This document shows, piece after piece, positions 16,260 to 26,170 of a stretch of 64,000 nucleotides of DNA. The translations under genes were made by a program, and so were the position numbers. Position 1 is the stretch's first letter; every line of letters begins with the position of its first letter. Source of the DNA: Actinospineispora acaciae DSM 45401 (GTDB lineage: Bacteria; Actinomycetota; Actinomycetes; Mycobacteriales; Pseudonocardiaceae). The stretch spans positions 124,001 through 188,000 of the forward strand of contig NZ_JIAI01000014.1 of the NCBI RefSeq assembly GCF_000620785.1, given 5' to 3'. Under the pieces are notes generated by a model. The model did not search any database, was not told where the DNA came from, and saw only the letters and a list, made by a program, of their open reading frames with translations.

Positions 16260-16853
16260 CTAACCGGACCGCGCGGGTGCCGACTCGGCCCTGACGGCGC
16301 CCCTGACCAGCCATGACAGGTGCGTCGCCGCAGTGTGCAGCGCGCCGGGGCCGGCCGTGACCCGGCTCTGCAGCTCGGCGCCCTCCAGGATCGAGACGAC
16401 CGTGCACGCCAGGTCGATGGCCGCGTCGGCGTCGATGCCGCCCGCGCGCAGCCGAGCGGCGATGAGCTCCCGCCAGCCGCGCAGGATGTCGGCGGCCGCG
16501 GTGCGCAGCAGCGGTGAGTCGCCGACGCTCTCCAGCGCGGTCACCGCGACCGGGCAGCCGTCCGCCCAGTCGGTCGCGGCGAGGTCGTCGGCCAGGTCGG
16601 TCGCACACGCGGCGACGGCGGCGTCCACGTCCGGCTCCCGGGCCAGCGCGCCGCGCAGCAGGTCGGCGAACCGCTCGCCGGCGTGCCCGAGCGCGGCCAC
16701 CGCGAGCTCCTGCTTGCCACCGGGGAAGTGGTGGTACAGCGAGCTCGGCGTGGCACCGGCCGCGCGGACGATCTCCTTGATGCCGGTGGCCTGGTAGCCC
16801 TTCCGTTCGAGCAGCGCCGCCGTCTCGCGCACCAGCCGCTCGCGGGTGCTCAT
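16260..16853 (-). CDS. TetR regulator with LmrA/YxaF-type ligand domain
   Basis: A 197-residue regulator. The HTH is LVRETAALLERKGYQATGIKEIVRAAGATPSSLYHHFPGGK; the C-terminal segment ADGCPVAVTALES is the signature of the LmrA/YxaF-like subgroup. ATG 16853 is preferred (TGGAG just upstream); GTG 16862 is possible. It is divergent from a flavin-dependent oxidoreductase gene, and the 101-bp gap contains a perfect inverted repeat that is almost certainly its operator, giving autoregulation plus control of the oxidoreductase. The restriction-modification genes follow it closely on the same strand, which could place them under the same control. Confidence 0.88.
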   Translation of the reverse strand: MSTRERLVRETAALLERKGYQATGIKEIVRAAGATPSSLYHHFPGGKQELAVAALGHAGERFADLLRGALAREPDVDAAVAACATDLADDLAATDWADGCPVAVTALESVGDSPLLRTAAADILRGWRELIAARLRAGGIDADAAIDLACTVVSILEGAELQSRVTAGPGALHTAATHLSWLVRGAVRAESAPARSG

Positions 16854-16874
16854 GGACTCCACGCCCGAGAGCGT

Positions 16875-16929
16875 ACTGGATCGATCGCTCCATCCATGTG
16901 GTACTACTGGATGGAGCGATCGATCCAGT
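16875..16929. promoter_or_regulatory. perfect 22-bp-arm inverted repeat, TetR operator
   Basis: Arms at 16875-16896 and 16908-16929 are exact reverse complements with an 11-base spacer. Each arm itself contains a near-palindrome, TGGATCGATCGCTCCA or its complement, so the structure reads as two dimer sites arranged head to head. It occupies the promoter region between the TetR gene and the flavin oxidoreductase gene. LmrA/YxaF-type repressors bind paired sites of this layout. Confidence 0.85.
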
Positions 16930-16954
16930 CACGATCCCGATCGAGAGGAAGCCC

Positions 16955-17989
16955 GTGTCCGTCACGCAGCCACAGGCCACACAGCCCGCCACCGGAGCCT
17001 TCGACCGCCACCCCGGGTACCGGCGCATGTTCGCGCCCGACCGGCTCACCCTGGGCCTGTTCCTGCCGCTCTGGCCGTACAACGGCGATCCCGACGGCCT
17101 GCGCGGGCACGGCGAGATCGTGGCTCGGGCCGACCGGGGCGGCCTGGCCGGGCTGTGGGTGCGGGACATCCCGCTGCACGACACCCGGTTCGGCGACGTG
17201 GGCCAGGTGTACGACCCGTGGACGACCCTGACCTGGCTGGCCGCGCACACCGACCGCATCGCCCTGGCCGCCGGCAGCGTGGTCGCTACCCTGCGCCACC
17301 CCATCGACCTGGCCAAGCAGGCCGCGTCGCTGGACAGACTGTCCGGAGGCCGGCTCGTACTGGGCGTGGCCAGCGGCGACCGCGCCTCGGAGTTCCCCGC
17401 CTACGGGATCGGCTACGACGACCGCGCGGCCCGCTTCGCCGAGACCCTGCCGCTGGTCCGCAGGCTGCTCACCGAGCGGTTCCCCCGGGTGGACTCCGAG
17501 CTGGCCAGGATGGACGGCTCGACCGACCTGCTGCCCAAGCCGACGGTCGGCACCGTGCCGCTGATCGTGACCGGTTCGTCCCGCCAGACCCAGGAATGGA
17601 TAGCCGCGCACAGCGACGGTTGGCTGGTCTACCCCGGCGTCACCCACACCCCGGAGGGCCCGGTGGCGCTCGGCCAGAAGATCCAGGGCTGGCGCGCACA
17701 CATTCCGGGCGGGGCGTTCAAGCCGGCGATCACGAACGAGTGGATCGACCTGGACGAGGACCCGAACCACCCGCCCACCCCGCTGCGCGGCGGGTTCGTG
17801 CTGCGCACCGGGCGCAACGCGCTGATCGAGCAGCTCGGCCGGTGGCGGGACAACGGCATCAACCACGTGGCGCTGGGCGTGCAGCACGGCCGGCGCCCGG
17901 CCGCCGACGCGGTCGCCGAGATCGTGGCGGAGATCCTGCCGCTGTTCCCGTCCCTGAACGGACCGGAGCCGTCCGCCCCGGCCTGGTGA
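16955..17989 (+). CDS. LLM-class flavin-dependent oxidoreductase
   Basis: A 344-residue luciferase-like (bacterial luciferase/F420 or FMN) oxidoreductase. Recognisable parts are RLTLGLFLPLWPYNGDPDG, LWVRDIPLHD, the LAAGSVVATLRHPIDLAKQ barrel segment, and RLSGGRLVLGVASGDRASEF, the phosphate-binding region. GTG 16955 is used because GAGAGGAA ends about 4-5 bases upstream. It is divergent from the TetR gene, so it is probably induced by the repressor's ligand, perhaps an electrophile or xenobiotic that it reduces. That substrate idea is inference from similar gene pairs. Confidence 0.85.
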   Translation: MSVTQPQATQPATGAFDRHPGYRRMFAPDRLTLGLFLPLWPYNGDPDGLRGHGEIVARADRGGLAGLWVRDIPLHDTRFGDVGQVYDPWTTLTWLAAHTDRIALAAGSVVATLRHPIDLAKQAASLDRLSGGRLVLGVASGDRASEFPAYGIGYDDRAARFAETLPLVRRLLTERFPRVDSELARMDGSTDLLPKPTVGTVPLIVTGSSRQTQEWIAAHSDGWLVYPGVTHTPEGPVALGQKIQGWRAHIPGGAFKPAITNEWIDLDEDPNHPPTPLRGGFVLRTGRNALIEQLGRWRDNGINHVALGVQHGRRPAADAVAEIVAEILPLFPSLNGPEPSAPAW

Positions 17990-17993
17990 GGGA

Positions 17994-18605
17994 TCAGCCC
18001 CGGACCTCGACCTTGTCGCCCAACTGCAGGAAGTTGTAGAAGAACTGGGCGTCCTTGCGGGCCAGCCGGACGCAGCCGGCCGAGCGGCGGTTCAGCGTGC
18101 CCTCGTGGAAGGCCACCCCGCCCTCGGCGAAGAACACCGCGAACGGCATCGGCGCCGGGCGGCCCTGCGGCGTCTTGAACTCGCTGGTGGTGTGGTCCTT
18201 GTGCTTCCACTGGACCACGTGGTCACCCACCGGGGTCTGCTTCCCCGGCCCGCCGGTGGACACCGGCACCGGCCCGTAGCTGATCACGCCGTCCTTGAAC
18301 AGCCAGGCCTTCTGCGCGCCCAGCGACACGCACGCGATGGCATCGTCCGTGCACGGGGTGCCCTTGACGATGTTGCTGGGCAGGTTCTCGTCGGGCTTGG
18401 CGGAGCGCGAACCCCGCGCCGGCTTGGGCGAGTCGGACGAGTCATCGGACGACCGCGAGTGTGACGAACGGTCACGAGGGTCGGAGTCGTCGTCCGCGAA
18501 CGCCGTACCGGCGAACGCGACGGACCCGAGTAACACAGCCGTCGCCAGGCACGTCACCAACCGAACAGGACGTGACAGCCCACGGCGAGCGCCGTGCTCA
18601 GACAT
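17994..18605 (-). CDS. secreted L,D-transpeptidase (YkuD domain)
   Basis: A 203-residue protein with a signal peptide (VRLVTCLATAVLLGSVAFAGTAFA), a Ser/Asp-rich linker and a YkuD catalytic domain. The active-site block is FHEGTLNRRSAGCVRLARKD, with His and the nucleophilic Cys in SAGCVRL. These enzymes form 3-3 peptidoglycan cross-links or anchor proteins outside the membrane. It is short, with no Ig-like or LysM domains. An SD, GGAGGGGG, lies about 8 bases upstream of ATG 18605. It converges on the flavin oxidoreductase gene with a 4-bp gap. Confidence 0.92.
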   Translation of the reverse strand: MSEHGARRGLSRPVRLVTCLATAVLLGSVAFAGTAFADDDSDPRDRSSHSRSSDDSSDSPKPARGSRSAKPDENLPSNIVKGTPCTDDAIACVSLGAQKAWLFKDGVISYGPVPVSTGGPGKQTPVGDHVVQWKHKDHTTSEFKTPQGRPAPMPFAVFFAEGGVAFHEGTLNRRSAGCVRLARKDAQFFYNFLQLGDKVEVRG

Positions 18606-18827
18606 GCGGTGGCCCCCTCCACGCAGCGCGCGACGCCCCCCAGCGCCCGCCCCCGGATTTCCCAGCCAGCGGACTGTATCGAGTAACGTACGGTAACTGT
18701 CTGCTGCCCCCTTATTACCGCGCGTGGCCGATACGGGGTCGCGGGATCGGGGACCACGTGCCCCGCCCTACCATGCAGCCGTCCAGCGGACGTGCCCAAG
18801 GCGAGCGACGAGGCAGGGGGAACCGCC

Positions 18828-20462
18828 ATGCTGGAAGGTAATAGTGCGAACGGTCGGGCCGACGGTCATGCTTCCGGGATGGGGACCCCGGAGGCGCCGA
18901 ACCCGGCCGCCGTTGTCGTGCTCGCCGCCGGTGAGGGCCGGCGGATGCGGTCGGCACGGCCGAAGGTACTGCACGAGATAGCCGGGCGCGCGCTGCTCGG
19001 CCATGCGGTGCACGCGGCGGCCGCGCTGGCACCCGAGCATCTGGTGGTGGTCGCCGGGCACGGCCGCGACCAGGTGCGGGAGTACCTGGGCGGGCTGGCG
19101 TCCGAGCTGAGCCGCTCGGCGATGCTGGCCATCCAGGACGAGCAGCGCGGCACCGGACACGCGGTGGCCTGCGCGCTGGACTCGCTGCCGGCGCTGTCCG
19201 GCCCGGTGATGGTGACCTACGGGGACGTGCCGCTGCTGGACGCGGCCACCCTGCGCGGGTTACTCACCGAGCACGCCGCCGCCGGCAACGCGGTCACCGT
19301 GCTCACCGCCGTGGTCGAGGACCCAACCGGGTACGGCAGGGTGCTGCGCACCGACCCGCCGGACGCCGACCCGACGCTGGGTGACCCGAACGGGCCGATC
19401 ACCGGCATCGTGGAGCACCGGGACGGCACGCCCGAGCAGCTGGCCATCCGGGAGATCAACTCCGGGGTGTACGTGTTCGAGGCGGACGTGCTGGCCGACG
19501 GGCTGGCCACGCTGGCCGCCTCGACCGCGAACTCCGGCCCCGGCAACGCCCAGGGCGAGCAGTACCTGACCGACCTGGTCGGGTTCGCGCACGCCGCCGG
19601 CCGCCGCGTCGGCGCGCAGCGCTGCGCGGACCCGTGGCTGGTCAGCGGCGTGAACGACAGGGTGCAGCTGGCCGAGATCCGGGCCGAGCTGAACCGGCGG
19701 CTGCTGGTCGGCTGGATGCGCGCCGGCGTGACAGTCATCGACCCGGCCACCACCTGGGTGGACGTGCGCGTCCGGCTGGGCCAGGACGTCACGCTGCACC
19801 CCAACACGCAACTGCACGGCGCGACCACCGTCGCCGAGGCCGCCGAGATCGGGCCGGACACCACGCTCACCGACTGCCGGATCGGCGCCGGCGCGCGGGT
19901 GGTCCGCACCCACGGCTCGGGGGCGGACATCGGCGCGGGCGCGAGCGTCGGCCCGTACGCCTACCTGCGTCCCGGCGCCCGGCTCGGCGAGTCCGGCAAG
20001 ATCGGCACGTTCGTCGAGGTCAAGAACTCCGACATCGGCCCGGGCACCAAGGTCCCGCACCTGACCTACGTCGGCGACGCGACCATCGGCGAGCGCTCCA
20101 ACATCGGCGCGAGCTCGGTGTTCGTCAACTACGACGGGGTGGCCAAGCACCGCACGGTGGTCGGCTCGCACGTGCGCACCGGTTCGGACAACACGTTCGT
20201 GGCGCCGGTCAACGTCGGGGACGGCGCGTACACCGGCGCCGGGGCCGTCATTCGGCAGGATGTACCGCCAGGAGCGCTGGCCGTTTCGGCGGGTGAGCAA
20301 CGCAACATTGAAGGCTGGGTGAACCGTCGACGTCCCGGTACGCCGGCCGCGCTGGCCGCCGAAAAGGCGTTGTCCGACCCGCCCGGTCGTGTGGACTCGG
20401 GAGCTCCGAGCGACACTGTTAGCGCGCCGACCGCGGGATGCGGCGGCGGCCAACTCGGGTAG
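18828..20462 (+). CDS. glmU: bifunctional GlmU (GlcNAc-1-P uridyltransferase / GlcN-1-P acetyltransferase)
   Basis: A 544-residue enzyme making UDP-GlcNAc for peptidoglycan. The N-terminal nucleotidyltransferase shows [20 protein letters not shown] and [11 protein letters not shown]. The C-terminal left-handed beta-helix acetyltransferase shows [22 protein letters not shown] and VFVNYDG hexapeptide turns. A low-complexity tail of about 60 residues follows, as in other actinobacteria. ATG 18828 has GGGGGA 6 bases upstream; GTG 18792 would add 12 residues. It is followed after 15 bp by prs, the conserved glmU-prs operon. Confidence 0.95.
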   Translation: MLEGNSANGRADGHASGMGTPEAPNPAAVVVLAAGEGRRMRSARPKVLHEIAGRALLGHAVHAAAALAPEHLVVVAGHGRDQVREYLGGLASELSRSAMLAIQDEQRGTGHAVACALDSLPALSGPVMVTYGDVPLLDAATLRGLLTEHAAAGNAVTVLTAVVEDPTGYGRVLRTDPPDADPTLGDPNGPITGIVEHRDGTPEQLAIREINSGVYVFEADVLADGLATLAASTANSGPGNAQGEQYLTDLVGFAHAAGRRVGAQRCADPWLVSGVNDRVQLAEIRAELNRRLLVGWMRAGVTVIDPATTWVDVRVRLGQDVTLHPNTQLHGATTVAEAAEIGPDTTLTDCRIGAGARVVRTHGSGADIGAGASVGPYAYLRPGARLGESGKIGTFVEVKNSDIGPGTKVPHLTYVGDATIGERSNIGASSVFVNYDGVAKHRTVVGSHVRTGSDNTFVAPVNVGDGAYTGAGAVIRQDVPPGALAVSAGEQRNIEGWVNRRRPGTPAALAAEKALSDPPGRVDSGAPSDTVSAPTAGCGGGQLG

Positions 20463-20477
20463 GGAGGTTCGCAGACC

Positions 20478-21458
20478 ATGTCGGCGATGTCGGTGACCCC
20501 GAAGAAGAGCCTGATGTTCTTCGCCGGCCGGTCGCACCCCGAGCTGGCCGAAGAGGTGGCCAAGCACCTGGACGTGGAGATCACCCCGCAGAGCGCGCAC
20601 GACTTCGCGAACGGGGAGATCTTCGTGCGGTTCGAGGAGTCGGTGCGCGGCTGCGACGCGTTCGTCATCCAGAGCCACTGTCGTCCGATCAACGACTGGC
20701 TGATGGAACAGCTGATCATGGTCGACGCGCTGAAGCGGGCGTCCGCCAAGCGGATCACCGCCGTCATGCCGTTCTACCCGTACGCCCGCCAGGACAAGAA
20801 GCACCGTGGCCGCGAGCCGATCTCGGCCCGGCTGATCGCGGACATGTTCAAGACCGCCGGCGCCGACCGGATCATGACGGTGGACCTGCACACCGCCCAG
20901 ATCCAGGGCTTCTTCGACGGCCCGGTGGACCACCTGTGGGCGATGCCGCTGCTCGCGGAGTACATCCGCGACTCCTACGCCGACCACGACATCGCGGTGG
21001 TCTCCCCCGACTCCGGCCGCGTCCGGCTGGCCGAGAAGTGGTCGGAGCTGCTCGGCGGCCGCCCGCTGGCGTTCATCCACAAGACCCGCGACCCGCTCAA
21101 GCCGAACGAGGCGGTGGCCAACCGGGTGGTCGGCGAGATCGCGGACCGCACCTGCATCGTCATCGACGACATGATCGACACCGGCGGCACCATCGCGGGC
21201 GCGGTGCAGGCCCTGCTCGCCAACGGGGCTCGTGACGTGGTGATCGCGAGCACGCACGGGGTGCTGTCCGGCAAGGCGCGCGAGAAGCTCTCCGCGTGCG
21301 GGGCCAAGGAGGTGGTGGTGACGAACACGCTGCCCATCCCCGAGGAGAAGCGCTTCCCGGCGCTGACGGTCCTCTCCATCGCCCCCCTGATCGCCCGCGC
21401 CATCCACGAGGTCTTCGACGACGGCTCCGTCACCAGCCTCTTCAACGGCAACGCGTAA
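20478..21458 (+). CDS. prs: ribose-phosphate pyrophosphokinase
   Basis: A 326-residue PRPP synthetase giving the precursor for nucleotides, His, Trp and NAD. Conserved segments are FAGRSHPELAEEVAKHL, the ATP flap/active site FYPYARQDKKHRGREPIS, VDLHTAQIQGFFDGPVDHL and the PRPP-binding loop CIVIDDMIDTGGTI. Standard length with a start shortly after an AGGGAGG-like SD. Second gene of the glmU-prs operon; in mycobacteria the same pair is followed by lpqT-rplY-pth, here replaced by an inserted LysR/PHP/MFS cluster. Confidence 0.97.
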   Translation: MSAMSVTPKKSLMFFAGRSHPELAEEVAKHLDVEITPQSAHDFANGEIFVRFEESVRGCDAFVIQSHCRPINDWLMEQLIMVDALKRASAKRITAVMPFYPYARQDKKHRGREPISARLIADMFKTAGADRIMTVDLHTAQIQGFFDGPVDHLWAMPLLAEYIRDSYADHDIAVVSPDSGRVRLAEKWSELLGGRPLAFIHKTRDPLKPNEAVANRVVGEIADRTCIVIDDMIDTGGTIAGAVQALLANGARDVVIASTHGVLSGKAREKLSACGAKEVVVTNTLPIPEEKRFPALTVLSIAPLIARAIHEVFDDGSVTSLFNGNA

Positions 21459-21544
21459 CCACCACGGCACACCCGGTGTGGTCGCGGCACACGCGTCCCA
21501 GCCTGTGTGCGGCGGCGAGAGTGGGTGTGCGAGCCCTTCAGTGA

Positions 21545-22921
21545 CTACGGCGCGAGCGCGGCACGTTCGGGGTGGGGGGCGCCGATGTCTTCGAGGGAGC
21601 GGTTGCGGGTTTCTTCGGCCCAGGCGACGCAGGCCAGGAAGCCGACGAAGGTGATGGCCGCGCCGATGTAGAGGGTGGTGGACGCGCCGAGGGCGGCCAG
21701 GGAGAGCGGGACCAGGAAGGTGCCGATGGCGGCGGCGAAGCGGGTGAGCGCGACGGCCATGCCCACGGCGGCGGCGCGGATGCGGGTCGGGAACAGCTCG
21801 TTCGGGTAGCCCCATTCGAGGATGCCGGGGCCGCCGGAGAACAGGGCGTACAGGCAGAAGAACGACACCGCCAGCCACGCCGGGGCGTGCGTGAAGGCGC
21901 CGAGGGCCAGCAGCGGGAGCACCATCAGGGCGAACGACCAGGTGATCGTCCGACGGCGGCCGACGGACTCCAGCAGCCACATCGCCGGCAGGCAGCCCAC
22001 CGCGAAGATCAGGTTGACCAGCGCGGTGCCCAGGTTGGCGCCGTTGCCGGTGCCCAGGCCGAACGCGCCCAGCAGCTGCGGGCCGAAGGTGAGCAGCGCG
22101 AACAGCGGGATGATCGCGCAGCTGAAGAAGATCACCACGAACGCGGTGCGCCGCAGGTAGATGCCGTGGAACAGCTCGGTGATGCTGCCTCGGCCGGCCT
22201 CGGGTGCGGCGGCGGCGTCGGTGCCGGCGGCGGCGTCGGTCAGGTCGGCGGTGGTGACCTTCTGGTTCAGCGACCGCTCGATCACCTCGCGGGCCTGGGC
22301 GGTGCGGCCGGCGCTGACCAGCCAGCGCGGTGACTCGGGGGTGCCGATGCGCAGCAGGAACACCGCGACGGCGAGCACGGCGGAGCTGCCGAGCATCCAG
22401 CGCCAGCCCTCGGGGCCGAGGGTCGCGGTGATCAGGTAGCCGACGAAGTAGGCCAGCGCGGTGCCGATGTACCAGATGATGATCACGGAGGTGAACATCT
22501 TCGCCCGGGTCTTGCGCGGCAGCCACTCCATCAGCAGCGCTGTCGCGATCGGGTAGTCGGCGGCGATGGCCACGCCGATGACGAACCGCAGCACGATCAG
22601 CTGCCAGGTCTCGGTGACGATCACGGACAGCGCGGAGGCGATGATCAGTGCGAGCAGGTCGAGGGTGTACATCGGCTTGCGGCCGATCCGGTCGGTCAGC
22701 GGGCCGAAGACCAGGCCGCCGAAGAACATGCCGACCAGCGCGGCGACGCCGACCACCGCCTCCATGGTGGTGTCCAGGCTCAGCTCGGCGGTGACGCCGG
22801 TGAGCGCGATGCCCACGATGCCCAGCAGGTAGCCGTCCAGCAGCGGTCCCCCGCTGCACGCGGCGGCGAGCTTGCGGTGGAAGCCGGTGACCGGCGCTTC
22901 GTCGACGGCGGTGAAGCCCAT
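21545..22921 (-). CDS. MFS transporter (sugar/metabolite:proton symporter type)
   Basis: A 458-residue, 12-helix major facilitator. The loop 2-3 signature is GPLTDRIGRKPMYTLD and the loop 4 region is RFVIGVAIAADYPIATALL; the central loop (EVIERSLNQKV...) and the mirrored second half ELFPTRIRAAAVGM are typical of the sugar-porter and aromatic-acid branches. It follows the PHP-domain gene on the same strand with a 24-bp gap and has its own AAAGG SD, so it is probably co-expressed with that gene. It may import the compound acted on by the PHP protein; the substrate is unknown. Confidence 0.85.
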   Translation of the reverse strand: MGFTAVDEAPVTGFHRKLAAACSGGPLLDGYLLGIVGIALTGVTAELSLDTTMEAVVGVAALVGMFFGGLVFGPLTDRIGRKPMYTLDLLALIIASALSVIVTETWQLIVLRFVIGVAIAADYPIATALLMEWLPRKTRAKMFTSVIIIWYIGTALAYFVGYLITATLGPEGWRWMLGSSAVLAVAVFLLRIGTPESPRWLVSAGRTAQAREVIERSLNQKVTTADLTDAAAGTDAAAAPEAGRGSITELFHGIYLRRTAFVVIFFSCAIIPLFALLTFGPQLLGAFGLGTGNGANLGTALVNLIFAVGCLPAMWLLESVGRRRTITWSFALMVLPLLALGAFTHAPAWLAVSFFCLYALFSGGPGILEWGYPNELFPTRIRAAAVGMAVALTRFAAAIGTFLVPLSLAALGASTTLYIGAAITFVGFLACVAWAEETRNRSLEDIGAPHPERAALAP

Positions 22922-22945
22922 GGCTGGTGCCTTTCGGTTCGAAAG

Positions 22946-25900
22946 CTAGCTTGGGTCTACCCAGATCGGCGAGGACCAGGCCATCTCGCCGTCGACCTGG
23001 ATGGCGCGCAGGTAGTACCAGGCAGGCGTGTCGACGGTGTCGACCCAGGTCAGGCGGTGTTCGGGGCCGCCGATGGTGGTCAGCCCGCCGGTGCCGGGCC
23101 GCAGCTCGAACCGGCCGGGGCAGCTCACCGGCACCTCGGTGACGGCACCGGCCACCGCGCCCAGCGTCGTGGTCAGCCCGCCGTGCGCGGTGCGGACCGT
23201 GACGGCGGCGTCCGCGTGTCCGACCAGTGTCAGCTCGATGCCGCCGCGCTGCGCGCCGTACGGCTCGCCGAAGGACCGGGTGGTGGCCGCCCAGGACAGC
23301 TCGTGGGCGTTCGCCGCCGTCACTTCGGGGCTGTGGAACGGCGTGGCCAGTACTTCGCCGCCGTCGATGCGCAGCGTGCCGTCCCAGGCCACCGTGGCGT
23401 GCCCGCGCCCCCACTCCAGCCGCAGCGGCACCTCCAGCCAGCCCGCCGGCAGGTCCAGCTCCGGGCGCACCGAGTGGGCGACGACGCCGTCCCGGATGAC
23501 GTCGATGCGGGCCAGGTCGGTGTAGCCGCGGACGTAGCCGCCGACGGCAACCTGGTCACCGGCGCGGACGCGAGCCTCCGAGCCCATGAACGCGGAGTCC
23601 AGCCGGAAGTCCAGCACGATGCCCCGGGTGGACGCGCCGTACACCCGCCGCTGGGCCAGCGCGTCGAACACCGCCGCCCGGTCCAGCCGCTCGGCGTACG
23701 CGCCGACGTAGCTCGCGCCGTGCCCGTGATCGGAGGAGGCGACCAGCCCGTACCGGTACCCGCGCCGCAGCCCGTCGGCCACGAACGTGCCGGGCAGCGT
23801 GCCGTCGGAGTACTGGCGGAAGCAGTCGTCGTCCTCGTAGTTGCCCCGGCAGGCCTGGAACACCTCGGCCAGCCGCAGGTAGCGCGCGTCGTAGAAGTCC
23901 CAGTCGAAGGGCACCATGGCCGACCCGGGGTGGTGCGGGATGGTGATCGCCGGGTGGTCCGGGTGGCGGTCCAGCAGCTCCCACAACCGGGCCGGGGTGG
24001 ACGACGGCTGGGCGTACGAGGAGTAGATCGGCGCGCCGCGCGCCACGTCGCCGAAGATGACGTTCTGGTGCCCGCTCATGCCCGTCCACTCGAAGCCGTA
24101 GAGCGGGACGAACCGGCCGTCGATGCGGAACAGGTCCGCCATCTTCTGGATGCTCCACCACTGGTAGTCGCTGCTGTTCTCGGCGTGGTCGGTGACCGCC
24201 CAGAAGTCGTACTCGCAGACGTCCCAGGAGTACCTGTAGAAGTCCTCCAGCGACGGCTCGTCCCCGGACGTGCACCGGCTGACCAGCGAGTGTCGATGCA
24301 GGTCACCCCAGTAGAGCCCGTAGTCCCGACCGCCGCACCGGGTCCGGTACCGCTCCCGCTCCGCGCTCAGCCAGGTCCGCGCCTCCCGCCGCCGCTCGCC
24401 GGCCACCACCGCCTTCGGGTGTGGCGCGCGGGGTGTGCCGGACGGGGCGGGCACCTCGGCGTACCGGACGGCGCCGGTGCCGTGCACGCTGTGCCAGATC
24501 ACCTCGCCCTGGTGCTCCAGCAGGAACGGGCACTCCCGCCCGCCGAACCCCTCCGTCCACTCCAGCCCGCGCCGCAACCGCCCGTCCACCTGCCAGGCCA
24601 GCACCGCCCGGTCACCGAACGCGGAAAGGCCTGGTTCTTCGAGGGTGGCGTCGCTGCCGGCGTAGGTGGTCGGCGCGGACCAGCCGCCGTCGCCGAGCGT
24701 CTGGGTGGCCACCTCCCAGTAGTAGGTCATCAGCGGCAGCCTGCGGTGGTACCGGTAGGCCAGCACCAGGCCTCCGGACGCGGTGGCGGCCAGCTTGGGC
24801 AGCCCGCACGGCGTGGTGTCCAGCCTCGGCGCCAGCTCGCCGGCAGGCTCGGACAGTCCGGTGTCGTCGACCCGGACCACCCGCATGGACGCCTCGATGT
24901 CGGGCAGCAGCTCGGGCGGGACGAACTCCCCCGCGGCGCGCATGCCCGTCGGCTCGGGGTTCGCGCCACGCAGGGTCGCGGCCGCGCGCAGCCGGGTCGG
25001 CCCGGAGCCGCCGTGGCCGTGCACGGTGATCACGTCGAACGCGCACCAGACGCCGCCGTCGGAGGTCACCGCGAGGCTCGGGTGCAGGGCGTAGTCCGTA
25101 CCCGAACTGACCGCCCGCGCCTCCCCGCCGCCGCGGCGCACCACCACCCGGTAGCTGCCCCCGTGGTACTCGCTCCAGGCGTACACCGTGCCGCCGTCCG
25201 GCGTGGCCGCGAGCGTTGGATCCCACACGTTCGCCGCGTTCGCGCCGCTGACCAGCTCCTCGGCCCCCCACCGTCCGTCGACCCACCGCCGCGAGTAGAT
25301 CCCGAACCGCCCGCCGGCGTACCCCTGCCAGCACACCTGCACCGAACCGTCCGCGTGCCCGAGCACCTCCTGGTTGAACGACGGATGCCCCGTCGTGCTC
25401 ACCGGCTCGGGTTCGCTCCACCGGCCGTCCTCGTGCCGGCACGCCCACACCCCGACGCCGCCGTCCGCGCCAGCTCGCGCACAACACACCCAGGCCCGCC
25501 CGGCCTTGTCGAACGCGACGGTCGGACGAAAACAGTCCGCCGGCTCGCCGGACAAGGTGACCGGTTCACCTGGCTGTTCGCCCGGGCTCGCAAGCGCCGC
25601 GACCACCGTCTCCCCCACGTCCTTGCGCCACTCGACCCAGGCCCACACGATGTGCCCGTCCTGGCTAGCGGCAACGGCAGGACGAGCCGCCGACGCGCTA
25701 CCGTCGTCCGAGACGGCATGCCCCGACACCCGCATCTGCCCGGCCACCTTCGGCGCGGCGGCCAGCGCCTCGTCGCCACGGCGGAGGAACTCGCCGATGT
25801 GCCCGGCGCCCTCGTCCACCCACATGTAGCGCAGCGGGTCCGGGTCCAGCAGCTTCTCCACCCCGGAGACGTCCCGGCACTCCTCGATCGCCGCCGCCAG

Positions 25901-26023
25901 CCGCCGGTTGAACGCCAGCACCAGGTCCAGGTCGGCGCGCTGCGCGGCGGTGTACTCCCCGCTGTGGTGGTCGAAGCCGCAGAAGTGCGCGTGACCGTGC
26001 GAATGGGCGTGCGAATGGGACAC
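22946..26023 (-). CDS. large beta-propeller plus PHP-domain (DUF3604-like) protein
   Basis: A 1025-residue protein. A His-rich N-terminus (HSHAHSHGHAHFCGFDHHSG) is followed by about 500 residues of propeller-like repeats (for example RPTVAFDKAGRAWVCC, DPTLAATPDGGTVYAWSEY and HPSLAVTSDGGVWCAFD). A PHP-type metallohydrolase domain then begins at LYWGDLHRHSLVS and continues with AVTDHAENSSDY and ITIPHHPG; a beta-rich C-terminus closes it. GTG 26023 has GAGAG about 6 bases upstream. No signal peptide is seen. PHP metal ligands (DLHRHS, TDHAE) appear intact, so hydrolase activity is plausible. It lies between a LysR gene and an MFS gene on the same strand. Confidence 0.75.
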   Translation of the reverse strand: MSHSHAHSHGHAHFCGFDHHSGEYTAAQRADLDLVLAFNRRLAAAIEECRDVSGVEKLLDPDPLRYMWVDEGAGHIGEFLRRGDEALAAAPKVAGQMRVSGHAVSDDGSASAARPAVAASQDGHIVWAWVEWRKDVGETVVAALASPGEQPGEPVTLSGEPADCFRPTVAFDKAGRAWVCCARAGADGGVGVWACRHEDGRWSEPEPVSTTGHPSFNQEVLGHADGSVQVCWQGYAGGRFGIYSRRWVDGRWGAEELVSGANAANVWDPTLAATPDGGTVYAWSEYHGGSYRVVVRRGGGEARAVSSGTDYALHPSLAVTSDGGVWCAFDVITVHGHGGSGPTRLRAAATLRGANPEPTGMRAAGEFVPPELLPDIEASMRVVRVDDTGLSEPAGELAPRLDTTPCGLPKLAATASGGLVLAYRYHRRLPLMTYYWEVATQTLGDGGWSAPTTYAGSDATLEEPGLSAFGDRAVLAWQVDGRLRRGLEWTEGFGGRECPFLLEHQGEVIWHSVHGTGAVRYAEVPAPSGTPRAPHPKAVVAGERRREARTWLSAERERYRTRCGGRDYGLYWGDLHRHSLVSRCTSGDEPSLEDFYRYSWDVCEYDFWAVTDHAENSSDYQWWSIQKMADLFRIDGRFVPLYGFEWTGMSGHQNVIFGDVARGAPIYSSYAQPSSTPARLWELLDRHPDHPAITIPHHPGSAMVPFDWDFYDARYLRLAEVFQACRGNYEDDDCFRQYSDGTLPGTFVADGLRRGYRYGLVASSDHGHGASYVGAYAERLDRAAVFDALAQRRVYGASTRGIVLDFRLDSAFMGSEARVRAGDQVAVGGYVRGYTDLARIDVIRDGVVAHSVRPELDLPAGWLEVPLRLEWGRGHATVAWDGTLRIDGGEVLATPFHSPEVTAANAHELSWAATTRSFGEPYGAQRGGIELTLVGHADAAVTVRTAHGGLTTTLGAVAGAVTEVPVSCPGRFELRPGTGGLTTIGGPEHRLTWVDTVDTPAWYYLRAIQVDGEMAWSSPIWVDPS

Positions 26024-26170
26024 CGGGCTCTCGTTTCGTCGAGTTCGCAGATGCTCGTCGGCGCCGCACCGCAAATGTGGTTCACATCACAATCGCACAC
26101 GGTAAGCGGCGCGACAACGACCCGTGACGACCAGCCGAGACCGGTTTTCGATGCACGCCATTCGCCCGGC

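Noticed and set aside
21468-21480. CACACCCGGTGTG palindrome downstream of prs
   Set aside because: Only 6-bp arms and no T-tract; too weak to call as a terminator.
19260-26023. Very long plus- and minus-strand open frames (over 1300 residues) antisense to glmU/prs/MFS and the PHP gene
   Set aside because: They are low-complexity Arg/Gly/Ala readings caused by GC bias; the opposite strands carry complete conserved enzymes.
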